Notes: generated from the sequence alone by a model not told the origin. DNA of 22,012 bases from Ruminococcaceae bacterium UBA7067 (GCA_002493755.1 DKZT01000025.1:465-22476), one strand, 5' to 3'; numbered from the stretch's first letter, positions 1-7,218 are shown. Numbers and translations are program-made.

Positions 1-39
1 TTAGGAGGCGGTCGCTCTATCCAGCTGAGCTACGGAAAC
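1..39 (-). tRNA. tRNA-Arg(CCT), 5' part only, cut by window edge
   Basis: On the minus strand the sequence begins GTTTCCG, then TA, a D-arm (GCTC...GAGC), an anticodon stem ACCGC and a loop CTCCTAA, which places CCT at positions 34-36. The rest of the tRNA lies to the left of the window. It decodes AGG. It sits downstream of the tRNA-Ser terminator, so it may need its own promoter; I could not find a convincing one between 40 and 70. Confidence 0.85.
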
Positions 40-69
40 ATAAGCTTGGAAAAAGTATTAATACAGTAG

Positions 70-99
70 AAAAACCGACTTGATAACAAGTCGGTTTTT
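70..99 (-). terminator. Rho-independent terminator after tRNA-Ser(GCT)
   Basis: A near-perfect hairpin, AAAAACCGACTT / AAGTCGGTTTTT with a 6-nt loop, is flanked by A and T runs, so it could work on either strand. It lies just downstream (minus strand) of the tRNA-Ser(GCT) 3' end and separates that tRNA from tRNA-Arg. Confidence 0.8.
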
Positions 100-100
100 C

Positions 101-190
101 TGGCGGAGGACAAGGGATTTGAACCCTCGCGCCGGTTACCCGACCTACTCCCTTAGCAGGGGAGCCTCTTCACCACTTGAGTAATCCTCC
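101..190 (-). tRNA. tRNA-Ser(GCT)
   Basis: The reverse strand folds as a type II (long variable arm) tRNA. The acceptor 5' side GGAGGAT pairs with GTCCTCC, the discriminator is G, and CCA is encoded. The anticodon loop CTGCTAA gives GCT, which reads AGC/AGU. The T-loop TTCAAAT is normal. It lies 49 nt downstream of tRNA-Ser(TGA) on the same strand, probably in one transcript. Confidence 0.95.
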
Positions 191-239
191 GTAGGGCAAA
201 CAACAAAAATTATTAATAATTGCTGTTTGCAGAAATTAA

Positions 240-328
240 TGGCGGAGGGGAAGGGATTCGAACCCTTGGTTCCTTTCGGAATCACTAGTTTTCAAGACTA
301 GCTCCTTAAACCGCTCGGACACCCCTCC
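240..328 (-). tRNA. tRNA-Ser(TGA)
   Basis: The reverse strand gives acceptor GGAGGGG with its complement CCCCTCC, discriminator G and an encoded CCA. The long variable arm contains a TTCCGAAAGGAA hairpin, typical of serine tRNAs. The anticodon loop CTTGAAA gives TGA, reading UCA/UCN. It is the first gene after the promoter at 346-374. Confidence 0.95.
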
Positions 329-345
329 GTGCAATCAGCTTGTTT

Positions 346-374
346 ATAATATCACATAAAATCAGAATAGTCAA
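346..374 (-). promoter_or_regulatory. Sigma-A promoter of the tRNA-Ser genes
   Basis: Reverse strand: -35 TTGACT (369-374), 17-nt spacer, -10 TATTAT (346-351). This puts transcription start roughly 10 nt before the tRNA-Ser(TGA) 5' end. It differs from consensus by one base in each box. Confidence 0.7.
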
Positions 375-492
375 GACCTTTTTTTGTTTTTTTATCAAAA
401 TTGAAAAATATTTTGTTGTGTAGACGCACATTGTGCTATTCGGAGCATATTTCCTACCATATTGCAAAAGCTAATGATTGAGGTGAGTGACT

Positions 493-681
493 ATGGATAT
501 ACTGTCTGAGCTGCCGTTGGGATTTTCAATGGCTCTTGCTAAAAAAACCAATGCATTGCAGGTTTTTTCAAATCTTTCTGATGATGAAAAACGCGCCGTT
601 ATAAACGGAACTCATAATGTTCAAACAAAGAGAGAAATGCAGGAGTATGTTGACGAATTAACAAAGAGTGCCAAGCTCTGA
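493..681 (+). CDS. Small uncharacterised protein (62 aa)
   Basis: The protein is 62 residues, soluble, with no signal peptide or membrane segment. The ATG at 493 is preferred because GAGGTGA at 480-486 sits 6 nt before it; an in-frame GTG at 487 would abut that ribosome binding site. The middle (FSNLSDDEKRAVINGTHNV, then KREMQEYVDEL) is predicted helical and charged. The arrangement 'residues-x-F-x-x-L-S-x-x-x-K/R' loosely recalls the C-terminal piece of YdeI/OmpD-associated proteins, but the match is by eye only and I assign no function. It lies about 180 nt upstream of spoIIIAA, outside the sigma-E promoter, so it is probably a separate unit. An imperfect hairpin (AAGCTCT/AGAGCTT, 672-692) overlaps its stop without a clear T-run. 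Confidence 0.65.
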   Translation: MDILSELPLGFSMALAKKTNALQVFSNLSDDEKRAVINGTHNVQTKREMQEYVDELTKSAKL

Positions 682-804
682 TTTCAAGAGCTTATCATCT
701 TCATTCAATCTTTTTACGAGCGGTGATTAAATGGACATACGTGATTCACAACCCGTGTGCTTTGTTATTAATCATCGCTTGCTTTATTGCCGTCTGATTT
801 TTAT

Positions 805-833
805 TCATATTTTCCGAGTGTTGTCCATATAAT
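805..833 (+). promoter_or_regulatory. Sigma-E promoter candidate for the spoIIIA operon
   Basis: TCATATT (805-811) fits the sigma-E -35 pattern KMATATT exactly. After a 14-nt spacer comes CATATAAT (826-833), which matches 7 of 8 positions of CATACAMT. Predicted start is near 841, with the spoIIIAA ribosome binding site AAAGG at 849-853. In B. subtilis the spoIIIA operon is known to be read by sigma-E in the mother cell. Confidence 0.75.
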
Positions 834-862
834 TGAACTAACAAAACGAAAGGATGATAAAA

Positions 863-1906
863 ATGAATGATTACCGTGATGGTGTGAGGCGTTTTGACAA
901 GGCTGCCAGAGGACTTGGACAGCATATTTTTGAACGTATTATTCGCATCGATGAAGAGCTGAAATCTTCGGCTCAGGAAATAAGGCTCAGAGTAAACAAG
1001 CCTGTTATGATTTATACGGCGGCTGATACGTTCTATCTTACGTGTGACGGAGCGGCTGTTAAAGAACAGCAGCCGGGCAGAATGATAATCGCAACACAAC
1101 GCAACATTTCCGACTCTTTTCAAACCCTCTGTAATTATTCCGTTTACAGCCGTCAGAACGAGATCAGAAAAGGTTTTATTACTACTCAGGGAGGACACCG
1201 TGCAGGCTTGTGCGGAACAGCTGTTTACCGAGGCGGTGAAATTTATAATATCCGTGATATATCCGGTGTGAATCTGAGAATAGCCAGAGAAATATTCGGC
1301 TGCGCAGATAAACTTATGGGTTACATAAAGGATTTAAACGGCGGGATGCTTATCTGCGGACCTCCGTCCTGCGGAAAAACAACTCTCCTCAGAGATGTCG
1401 CGCGTCAGCTTTCAGCTGTTTATGGCAAAAAGACTGCCGTAATAGACGAAAGGGGAGAACTTGCGGCTACCTTTGCAGGAACACCGCAAAATGATTTAGG
1501 ATACTCGGATGTACTCGACGGTTTTTCAAAATGCGACGGCGTAATGCAGGCGGTGCGCTGCCTGTCGCCTGATTATATTATCTGCGATGAGATAGGTTCC
1601 TCTGATGAAACGTTTCTGCTTGAGCAAAGCCTGAATGCCGGCGTAAGGGTGATAGCAACTATTCACGCGGCAAACAGCAAAGAGCTTTTAAATAAGCCTC
1701 AGGGACTTGCCCTGCTCAGAACAGGCGCTTTTGAAAAAATTGTGTTTTTGAAAACAAGAGAAAATCCCGGAGAGATAAAAAAAGTGTACAGCAAGGAGGA
1801 GCTTCTCGTTGGTAAAAGCGCTGGGAATAATAATGATAATAACCGCAGGAGCGTTGTCGGGGCTTCTCCTTTCCCAAAAAACAACAAACAGAATTATGTT
1901 TTTTGA
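863..1906 (+). CDS. spoIIIAA: Stage III sporulation protein AA, secretion-type ATPase
   Basis: This is the ATPase of the SpoIIIA-SpoIIQ channel that joins mother cell and forespore during engulfment; it belongs to the type II/IV secretion ATPase superfamily. The Walker A GPPSCGKT is at about residues 166-173 and the Walker B region DYIICDEIG at about 237-245. I start it at ATG 863 because AAAGG (849-853) is 9 nt upstream; the ATG at 854 abuts that site. The protein is 347 aa, against about 307 in B. subtilis. The extra length is an Asn/Ser-rich tail of about 33 residues that runs out of frame through the first 98 nt of spoIIIAB and looks unlike a conserved domain. Either the normal stop was lost or this lineage has a long overlap. 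First gene of an eight-gene operon. Confidence 0.93.
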   Translation: MNDYRDGVRRFDKAARGLGQHIFERIIRIDEELKSSAQEIRLRVNKPVMIYTAADTFYLTCDGAAVKEQQPGRMIIATQRNISDSFQTLCNYSVYSRQNEIRKGFITTQGGHRAGLCGTAVYRGGEIYNIRDISGVNLRIAREIFGCADKLMGYIKDLNGGMLICGPPSCGKTTLLRDVARQLSAVYGKKTAVIDERGELAATFAGTPQNDLGYSDVLDGFSKCDGVMQAVRCLSPDYIICDEIGSSDETFLLEQSLNAGVRVIATIHAANSKELLNKPQGLALLRTGAFEKIVFLKTRENPGEIKKVYSKEELLVGKSAGNNNDNNRRSVVGASPFPKNNKQNYVF

Positions 1907-2306
1907 CCAGCTTCTTATCTATCTGAGCTCTTTGAGAGAGAAATTAGGTTATACCCTCAGCGAACTGCCGAGCCTGTTAAAAAGTGAGCAAAAAATGATA
2001 AACCCGATTCTTAAAGCTATGTCGGCTAACCTGATGGAGCTGGGCACTAAAGACTCAGCAAAAGCAGCCGTTGCCTCTATTCCTGCTTCATATGGTCTTA
2101 ATGTCAGCGACAAAAAGCTTGTTTATGATTTTTTCTCCAGTCTGGGCTCAACTGACTGTGACGGTCAGCTTGCCCACTGTGACCTATATATTTCTCTTGT
2201 TGAAAAGCTTGTAAATGCACAGCGTGAGGAAAGCGCAAAAAAATCAAAGCTGTACCGAATGCTTGGAATATTTTGCGGCATTGGCGCAGGATTGTTTTTT
2301 ATTTAA
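1809..2306 (+). CDS. spoIIIAB: Stage III sporulation protein AB
   Basis: SpoIIIAB is a membrane protein of the feeding-tube channel, related to type II secretion GspF-like components, and lies next to the ATPase SpoIIIAA. An N-terminal membrane segment (about residues 3-21) is followed by a helical domain (about 30-145) and a C-terminal hydrophobic end (LGIFCGIGAGLFFI). The start is a TTG at 1809, supported by a strong AAGGAGGA at 1793-1800, 8 nt before it; no ATG fits better. The gene is 165 aa, close to the usual family size of about 170. Its first 98 nt overlap the 3' end of spoIIIAA in another frame. Confidence 0.9.
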   Translation: MVKALGIIMIITAGALSGLLLSQKTTNRIMFFDQLLIYLSSLREKLGYTLSELPSLLKSEQKMINPILKAMSANLMELGTKDSAKAAVASIPASYGLNVSDKKLVYDFFSSLGSTDCDGQLAHCDLYISLVEKLVNAQREESAKKSKLYRMLGIFCGIGAGLFFI

Positions 2307-2318
2307 AGGATGAAGACG

Positions 2319-2513
2319 ATGAACATAGATTTGATTTTCAAAATTGCTGCAATAGGGATAATCGTCGCTGTACTTAATCAGGTGCTTATCCGCTCAGGCA
2401 GGGAGGAGCAGGCTATGATGACAACCTTAGCAGGACTTATAGTGGTGCTTCTTATGGTTGTCTATGAAATAAGCGGATTGTTTACCACAATTAAAACTTT
2501 ATTCGGCCTTTGA
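2319..2513 (+). CDS. spoIIIAC: Stage III sporulation protein AC
   Basis: A 64-residue protein with two membrane helices separated by a short loop (RSGREEQ), as in B. subtilis SpoIIIAC, whose start (M-x-V-D-x-x-x-x-I-A-x-x-G-I-x-V-A) it clearly resembles. It forms part of the mother-cell membrane side of the SpoIIIA channel with SpoIIIAD. I choose ATG 2319, 8 nt after AAAGGA (2305-2310); an upstream in-frame ATG at 2310 overlaps that site and would add three residues. It overlaps nothing: spoIIIAB ends 12 nt before and spoIIIAD begins 2 nt after. Confidence 0.9.
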   Translation: MNIDLIFKIAAIGIIVAVLNQVLIRSGREEQAMMTTLAGLIVVLLMVVYEISGLFTTIKTLFGL

Positions 2514-2515
2514 TT

Positions 2516-2914
2516 ATGGATGTTTTTATTATATGTATTGCAGCTGCGGCGGCGTCAGTATTTGCTGTGCTTCTTAAGAGGTATAACCCTGAAATAGCTA
2601 TGCTTACGGCTATGATAGCAGGAATAATTATTTTTGCTATGGTTATGTCGGCAATTTCTCCTGCTGTAAGCACACTTAATAAGCTCGCTTCGCTGGTTGG
2701 TGATTCCGGTAAAAATGTCGGAATACTTCTTAAGTCAATCGGTATATGCTACATTTGCCAATTCAGCGCAGATTCCTGTCACGACGCAGGACAAGGCGCT
2801 TTAGCAGGTAAGGTTGAGCTTGCAGGGAAAATTGCAGTTGTAGTTTTATGCTTGCCGTTGCTTGAAGAAATTATAAACTACGCCGTAAACATAATCGGCG
2901 GTAACGGTGTTTAA
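2516..2914 (+). CDS. spoIIIAD: Stage III sporulation protein AD
   Basis: This 132-residue protein has two N-terminal membrane helices, a central amphipathic stretch, and the family's conserved segment with CYICQFSADSCHDAGQGALA followed by KVELAGKI (about residues 78-104), then a last membrane helix. The motif D-A-G-Q-G-A-x-A-x-K-x-E-L-A-G-K-I matches SpoIIIAD of B. subtilis. SpoIIIAC and SpoIIIAD are small membrane partners inside the SpoIIIA complex. ATG 2516 is preferred over TTG 2510; there is little room for a ribosome binding site, so translation may be coupled to spoIIIAC, whose stop is 2 nt upstream. Confidence 0.9.
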   Translation: MDVFIICIAAAAASVFAVLLKRYNPEIAMLTAMIAGIIIFAMVMSAISPAVSTLNKLASLVGDSGKNVGILLKSIGICYICQFSADSCHDAGQGALAGKVELAGKIAVVVLCLPLLEEIINYAVNIIGGNGV

Positions 2915-2915
2915 A

Positions 2916-4061
2916 ATGAAAAGAATTATAACATTGATTATTATGCTGGCGGTTGTTTTGTTGAGCATTGCAGGCGCTGACGCCGCTGAAGTCGGACAGG
3001 ATTTGCAGGATTATTACAATTCACAGCTTGAGCAGAGCGGCGCCGATAACCTTTATTACAGTCTGCCCGATAATGCAAAGGATACCCTACAGAATATCGG
3101 CATAAATTCAAGCGACTGGCGACAGCTCAATGAGCTGAGTGTGGGCGCAATACTTTTGGAAGTCCTTAATATGCTCGGACAAAGCTCGTTTCAGCCGCTC
3201 GCCTGTATGCTGACTGTTTTAGGGATAATAATATTTTGCGCCTTATCGGACTGCCTGAAAGATAACGGCGGATTATCATCGCTTGACGGTACGGTGTCGG
3301 TAATTACTGCGCTGTGTCTGTGTGGCGTAGTCGTCTTTCCCGTTGCAGATGTTTTATCATCAGGTATTACGGCAATTAACAGCGGATGCGCTTTTATGCT
3401 TTTGTATGTACCCGTTATGGCAGGGATACTTGTTGCGTCAGGCAGCTCGATTTCCGGTGCGTCATATTACACAACGGTAATGGCGGCAGGCGAGGTGATT
3501 TCTCAGATAAGCTCAAGGCTATTGTCGCCTATACTTAATATCCTGCTTGGTATCACCGTAATATCATCGCTTTGCAGCAGGATTAAGCTCGGCGGAATAA
3601 TAAATATGGCGCACTCAATATTTAAGTGGGTTATTTCCTTTTTGATGTCTATATTTGTGTCTGTTTTATCGCTTCAGAGTATTATAGGCACTGCGGCAGA
3701 TAATACAGGAATTAAGGCGGCAAAATTTGCAATAAGCTCTTTTGTGCCTGTGGTCGGAGGGGCGCTTAGCGACGCTCTGCTGACGGTACAGGGCAGCTTT
3801 AAGCTTTTAAAATCGGGTGTTGGCGTTTTTGCGATAATCAGCACTGCCGCACTTTATTTACCTGCGATAATTAAATGTATAGTCTGGATATTCACAATCG
3901 GCAGCTGTGCAGCGGTTGCAGAGGTGTTTTCACTGGGAGCGCCGAACTCGCTGCTTTGCGGAGTGAAAAAGGTTGTCACAATGCTGCTTGTCTTATTGCT
4001 TTGCGGTATGACTGTTATGATTATATCAACCGCTGTGTTATTGATATTGGGAGGTTCATAA
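2916..4061 (+). CDS. spoIIIAE: Stage III sporulation protein AE
   Basis: This is the large polytopic membrane protein of the SpoIIIA channel, 381 aa, close to the usual 390-400. It begins with a cleavable-looking signal (MKRIITLIIMLAVVLLSIAG, then ADA) followed by an extracytoplasmic stretch with L-x-D-Y-Y-N (about 30-85) and about eight hydrophobic segments to the C-terminus. ATG 2916 gives a clean signal peptide and lies 1 nt after the spoIIIAD stop; GTG 2907 in the same frame would overlap spoIIIAD by 8 nt. The ribosome binding site is weak, which suggests translational coupling. Assignment rests on composition, size and fixed position in the operon. Confidence 0.9.
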   Translation: MKRIITLIIMLAVVLLSIAGADAAEVGQDLQDYYNSQLEQSGADNLYYSLPDNAKDTLQNIGINSSDWRQLNELSVGAILLEVLNMLGQSSFQPLACMLTVLGIIIFCALSDCLKDNGGLSSLDGTVSVITALCLCGVVVFPVADVLSSGITAINSGCAFMLLYVPVMAGILVASGSSISGASYYTTVMAAGEVISQISSRLLSPILNILLGITVISSLCSRIKLGGIINMAHSIFKWVISFLMSIFVSVLSLQSIIGTAADNTGIKAAKFAISSFVPVVGGALSDALLTVQGSFKLLKSGVGVFAIISTAALYLPAIIKCIVWIFTIGSCAAVAEVFSLGAPNSLLCGVKKVVTMLLVLLLCGMTVMIISTAVLLILGGS

Positions 4062-4550
4062 ATGAATGAAGTTATACTCTGGGCTTGCTCCATATGCGCT
4101 GCCGCCGCAATCTGCCTTGTGTGTGAGATGCTTCTGCCAAGCGGCAAAATGTCAAAAATAGTTCGCTTTGCGGTAGGTATATTTATGGTAGGAGTTATTA
4201 TTCTGCCTCTCGGCGGAATTGCAGGAGCGATTTCTGATGAACTGGGAGGCATCAATGTTGATGAAAAAAGCTTTTCCGAGCTTGAGGATAAGGCGCTTAC
4301 AGATTCAACAGCTCTCGCCAAGGAAAAAATCCGTTCACTTGTTTCTGAACAGCTGAGTGAAATAGGGGTCACAGCGAACAAAATAGAGATAATAACAGAT
4401 ACCGACAAATTAACAGACATAAAAGGTATAGAATCTGTAATATACATAAGTGAAAAGGACAGGGGACAGGGACTGAAAATAAAAAACAGAATAAAAAATA
4501 ACCTGGGACTTGACTGTAAGGTTTTGGTCGGAGGGGTATCGGATGAATAA
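4062..4550 (+). CDS. spoIIIAF: Stage III sporulation protein AF
   Basis: 162 aa. Two N-terminal membrane helices (about residues 5-24 and 32-52) are followed by a soluble domain with E-x-E-D-K-A (about 68-75) and K-E-K-I-R-S-L-V-x-E-Q-L, typical of SpoIIIAF, which contributes a small ring-building-like domain to the channel. ATG 4062 directly follows the spoIIIAE stop codon (TAAATG) and is preceded by GGGAGG at 4049-4054. Its 3' end overlaps the spoIIIAG start by 8 nt. Length agrees with the family (about 200 in B. subtilis, shorter in many Clostridia). Confidence 0.85.
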   Translation: MNEVILWACSICAAAAICLVCEMLLPSGKMSKIVRFAVGIFMVGVIILPLGGIAGAISDELGGINVDEKSFSELEDKALTDSTALAKEKIRSLVSEQLSEIGVTANKIEIITDTDKLTDIKGIESVIYISEKDRGQGLKIKNRIKNNLGLDCKVLVGGVSDE

Positions 4551-5115
4551 TGAAAAAAACACGGATATGAAAGCTAAGCTGTCAAAGCTTTTAAAGGACG
4601 ATAAAATAAAAAAGCTGATAATCGTTCTTTGCATAGGCGGTATTGCTTTAATATTCTTGTCAACCTTCTTCGGCGGTGCGGCTGGCTCAAAGCAGGACTC
4701 TCAGCAATCAGCGGCAGAGGGGCAGGTATGTACTAACCTTTCGGATTATAAAAAAACGCTGGAAACCGATTTGAAAAATATAATTTCAAAAATAGACGGG
4801 GTCGGTGCTGCCGATATTTTCTTAACTCTGGACAGCGGCAGCGAAAATGTGTATGCGGTTAACAAAAAGCAGAATACTACCGCAGGAGAGTCCAAAGATG
4901 ACGAGAGCATAGACGCACAGTACTGTTCACTCAGAAAGTCTGACGGCAGTGAAAGCGGAATGCTGCTTAAAATTATTGAACCTGATGTAAGGGGGGTGCT
5001 TGTTGTGTGTGACGGCGGAGACAGCTCTACCATAAAGGAAAGGGTTTTAGAGGCTGTCACAAAGGCTTTGAACATATCTTCAGCAAGGGTTTGCGTAACA
5101 AAATCATCACAATAA
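4543..5115 (+). CDS. spoIIIAG: Stage III sporulation protein AG
   Basis: 190 aa. A lysine-rich cytoplasmic N-terminus (about 1-26) leads into one membrane helix (about 27-47, ending at FFGG), then a soluble domain in the intermembrane space. In B. subtilis SpoIIIAG makes a large 30-subunit ring with a beta-barrel between mother cell and forespore. The conserved L-x-x-I-x-x-I-x-G-V-G (about 85-95) and the later I-x-G-V-L-V-V-C-D-G-G are visible (here V-R-G-V-L-V-V-C-D-G-G). ATG 4543 follows GGAGGGG (4530-4536) with good spacing and overlaps spoIIIAF by 8 nt; an upstream TTG at 4510 is less likely. Confidence 0.9.
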   Translation: MNNEKNTDMKAKLSKLLKDDKIKKLIIVLCIGGIALIFLSTFFGGAAGSKQDSQQSAAEGQVCTNLSDYKKTLETDLKNIISKIDGVGAADIFLTLDSGSENVYAVNKKQNTTAGESKDDESIDAQYCSLRKSDGSESGMLLKIIEPDVRGVLVVCDGGDSSTIKERVLEAVTKALNISSARVCVTKSSQ

Positions 5116-5129
5116 ACGGAGGAATAAAA

Positions 5130-5687
5130 ATGAAAATCGGAAAAAGACAAATTATACTGGCGTCACTTGTTTTAGCACTTGGTGCGGCTGTCTATCTAAA
5201 TTGGCAGTTTTCTGATAACCAATTAATCAAGACAAGCGCAGACGGCACAATCGGTCAGGCTCAGCTGGTGAATAATCAAAAGGATGAGCCGGTTTCCGAC
5301 AAGGAGAATAAGGATAATAAAGCAGGAGACAATAAGTCAGCCGAGGAATACTTCGCTGATGTTCGCACTGAAAGACAGAAGGTGCAGGACGAGGTTGTTG
5401 ATAAGGCAAAGGAAATAATTGAAGGTGTATCAAATGACGAAGCAGCAAAGGCTCAGGCTGTCAAGGATGCGGCACAGATTGCAAATATTTACCAACAGCA
5501 AAGCAATATTGAGGGTCTGATAAAGGCTAAGGGCTTTTCCGACTGTGTTGTGTTTATTCAAAACTCGGAATGCAGTGTTGTTCTGAAAAAGGGCGAGATG
5601 GATGAGCAGACTAACCTGGTGATTAAGGATATAGTTAACGGTCAATCCGACATAGAAGCTGACAGAATTAAAATTACGGGTGTGTGA
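5130..5687 (+). CDS. spoIIIAH: Stage III sporulation protein AH
   Basis: 185 aa. A short basic N-terminus and one membrane helix (about residues 8-26) are followed by a charged linker rich in K, D, E and N (about 50-75), a long helix (about 75-130), and the YscJ/FliF-like ring domain at the C-terminus (about 130-185, with G-F-x-D-C-V-V-F and I-x-A-D-x-I-K-I). SpoIIIAH sits in the mother-cell membrane and binds forespore SpoIIQ across the gap. ATG 5130 is preceded by CGGAGGAA at 5117-5124, 14 nt after spoIIIAG. Last gene of the operon, closed by a strong hairpin. Confidence 0.92.
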   Translation: MKIGKRQIILASLVLALGAAVYLNWQFSDNQLIKTSADGTIGQAQLVNNQKDEPVSDKENKDNKAGDNKSAEEYFADVRTERQKVQDEVVDKAKEIIEGVSNDEAAKAQAVKDAAQIANIYQQQSNIEGLIKAKGFSDCVVFIQNSECSVVLKKGEMDEQTNLVIKDIVNGQSDIEADRIKITGV

Positions 5688-5693
5688 AAATAC

Positions 5694-5741
5694 AAAAGCA
5701 CAGCGGTATACGGCAAAAAGCCTGCATATCGCTGTGCTTTT
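5694..5741. terminator. Bidirectional terminator between spoIIIAH and the kinase pseudogene
   Basis: A 12-bp perfect stem (AAAAGCACAGCG / CGCTGTGCTTTT) extended by four further pairs, with A and T tracts on both sides. It lies between two convergent genes, 6 nt after the spoIIIAH stop and 1 nt before the kinase remnant's stop, so it can serve both strands. Confidence 0.85.
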
Positions 5742-5742
5742 A

Positions 5743-6900
5743 TTAATCGAATGAGAATGTGAAAATGCTTCCGCCGATTAATTCACTGCTTTCAACGCTT
5801 AAATCTCCGCCGTGATTTACGGCGATTGTTTTGGCGATAGATAAACCCAAGCCGAAGCTGGAGCGGTCGCTGCGCGCCTTGTCGGCACGGTAAAATCTTT
5901 CAAACAGGTGCGGCAGACTTTCCTTTGGTATCGGTGCGCCTGTATTAAACACACTCAGGCGATTTTTTGTAAGCTTGATTATGATTTTACTGTTTTCGGG
6001 TGTATATTTACAAGCGTTATCAAGAAGAATCTGTAACAGCCTGTTAAGCTGTGACGAGTCGCCTTTGATAAGAACATTTTCTTCAATGGCTGTTTCAAGG
6101 TTAATACACCGTTCATATGCGACAGGTTCAAATTGCAGTGTAGCGCTTTCCGTAAGGTCGCTTAATGATACATCGTTGATTATCATTTTTGTTTGCTCAA
6201 ATTCAGCGTCTGAACGGGCAAGGAACAGCAGGCTTTCAACAAGGCTTTTCATATTTTCCGCCTCAGCCTTAGTGCTTTCAAGCTATTGCAACTGATTTTT
6301 TATGACTTGATTTTTATTGTCCGATAAAATCTTTGTGTTTGCAAGAATAACCGTAAGAGGAGTTTTCAGCTCGTGCGATGCGTCGGCAATAAATTGCTTT
6401 TGCTGTACCCACGCCTTTTCAACAGGCTTGAGCGCCCATTTTGACAAAAACAGACTAATAAAAAAGAACGCTACAAGGCTGAGTATTCCTATTGCAAGCG
6501 AATACTTCAATAAGCTTGAAATTGAGTTATAGTAAAAATGCGAATCAGCTAACGATACTGCAACAAAGCCGTTTGGAAGCATACGCTTGTAATAATAAAG
6601 ATTGTATTCATCAAGCTCACAAACTGCGTCATACGCTCCTTCGGTAACAAGCCTTGCAATATCATTTAAATCGCTTTCATCAAGTAAATCCGCAGACTGA
6701 ATTGTATTTATCACTTCACCGTCCTCTGTCATATAGAAAGCATAGACGGAAATAAACTTCGGATTTTTGTTGTCACGCTTCATCATATTTCTGCCAGGAG
6801 CCGGTTCTTCGTTATCGTACCACTCTAAAAAATCTCCGAATATTTCTTGTTTGGCTTTTTGTCGGGCGTTAATACACTCCTGCAAAATGGGGTCATAAAG
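5743..6900 (-). pseudogene. Sensor histidine kinase, nonsense-interrupted and 5'-truncated
   Basis: Two consecutive reading segments in the same frame code for a two-component sensor kinase. The upstream part (6885-6283) holds an extracytoplasmic piece, a membrane helix (SLAIGILSLVAFFFISLFLS), and the HisKA phosphoacceptor D-A-S-H-E-L-K-T-P-L. The downstream part (6282-5743) holds the HATPase N-box L-L-D-N-A-C-K-Y-T-P, the FERFYR segment and the G-box F-G-L-G-L-S-I. They are separated only by an in-frame TAG at 6283-6285, where the family usually has Trp; a single G-to-A change of TGG explains it. A second defect is upstream: the frame meets TGA at 6901-6903, so the first membrane helix is missing and no ATG begins the gene. 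No response regulator gene lies next to it. I conclude it is a decayed remnant; suppression of the amber codon cannot be excluded. Confidence 0.85.
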
Positions 6901-6999
6901 TCAATACTTTTCTTAATAATTTAAAAAAAATAATGCACAAACAAGAGGTGTGGGTTTTGTGCAAGATTTTATAATTGAAGTAGGGGGGGAGGGCAAACA

Positions 7000-7036
7000 A
7001 AAACACCTCAGAGGCAATCAAAACTCACTGAGGTGC
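7000..7036 (-). terminator. Terminator of the His-Lys-Gln tRNA operon
   Basis: Reverse strand: CACCTCAG ... CTGAGGTG (7028-7035 with 7004-7011) with a 16-nt loop, followed by TTTTTG. It lies 92 nt downstream of tRNA-Gln on the same strand and before the kinase remnant. The loop is long, so it is weaker than the other terminators here. Confidence 0.55.
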
Positions 7037-7059
7037 TTAGAATAAAAAACTGCGAAACA

Positions 7060-7079
7060 TTGCATTACAGTTGCATTAC
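7060..7079. repeat. Short direct repeat, 9 bp twice
   Basis: TTGCATTAC occurs at 7060-7068 and 7071-7079 with a 2-nt gap (period 11 bp, one helical turn). It stands between the tRNA-Gln gene and the broken kinase. It might be a protein site or a scar from an element that used the tRNA end; nothing else supports either idea. Confidence 0.4.
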
Positions 7080-7127
7080 TTTAGATTTAAAATGCGATAG
7101 ATATGCTAATTTTTGCAGTGTTGTAGT

Positions 7128-7202
7128 TGGCTGGGCTAGCTGGATTCGGACCAGCGAATGACGGAGTCAAAGTCCGTTGCCTTACCGCTTGGCTATAGCC
7201 CA
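7128..7202 (-). tRNA. tRNA-Gln(TTG)
   Basis: Reverse strand: acceptor TGGGCTA pairs with TAGCCCA, the discriminator is G, and CCA is encoded. The gene begins with U1, as is usual for Gram-positive tRNA-Gln. The anticodon stem ACGGA/TCCGT encloses CTTTGAC, giving TTG, which reads CAA/CAG. Last gene of the three-tRNA operon. Confidence 0.95.
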
Positions 7203-7218
7203 AAATATTATTTAACAA

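Noticed and set aside
746..1198. Minus-strand open frame of 150 codons across the spoIIIA promoter and spoIIIAA start
   Set aside because: It runs antisense to the conserved ATPase N-terminus and the sigma-E promoter, has no good ribosome binding site and no recognisable domain.
3854..4447. Minus-strand open frame of 197 codons under spoIIIAE and spoIIIAF
   Set aside because: Its composition (Ser/Ile-rich) is that of an antisense shadow of membrane-protein codons; the plus-strand genes are unmistakable.
6283..6285. TAG read as pyrrolysine or another amino acid
   Set aside because: A single Trp-to-stop change, loss of the 5' end and absence of a response regulator fit a pseudogene better; no suppressor or pyrrolysine genes are in the window.
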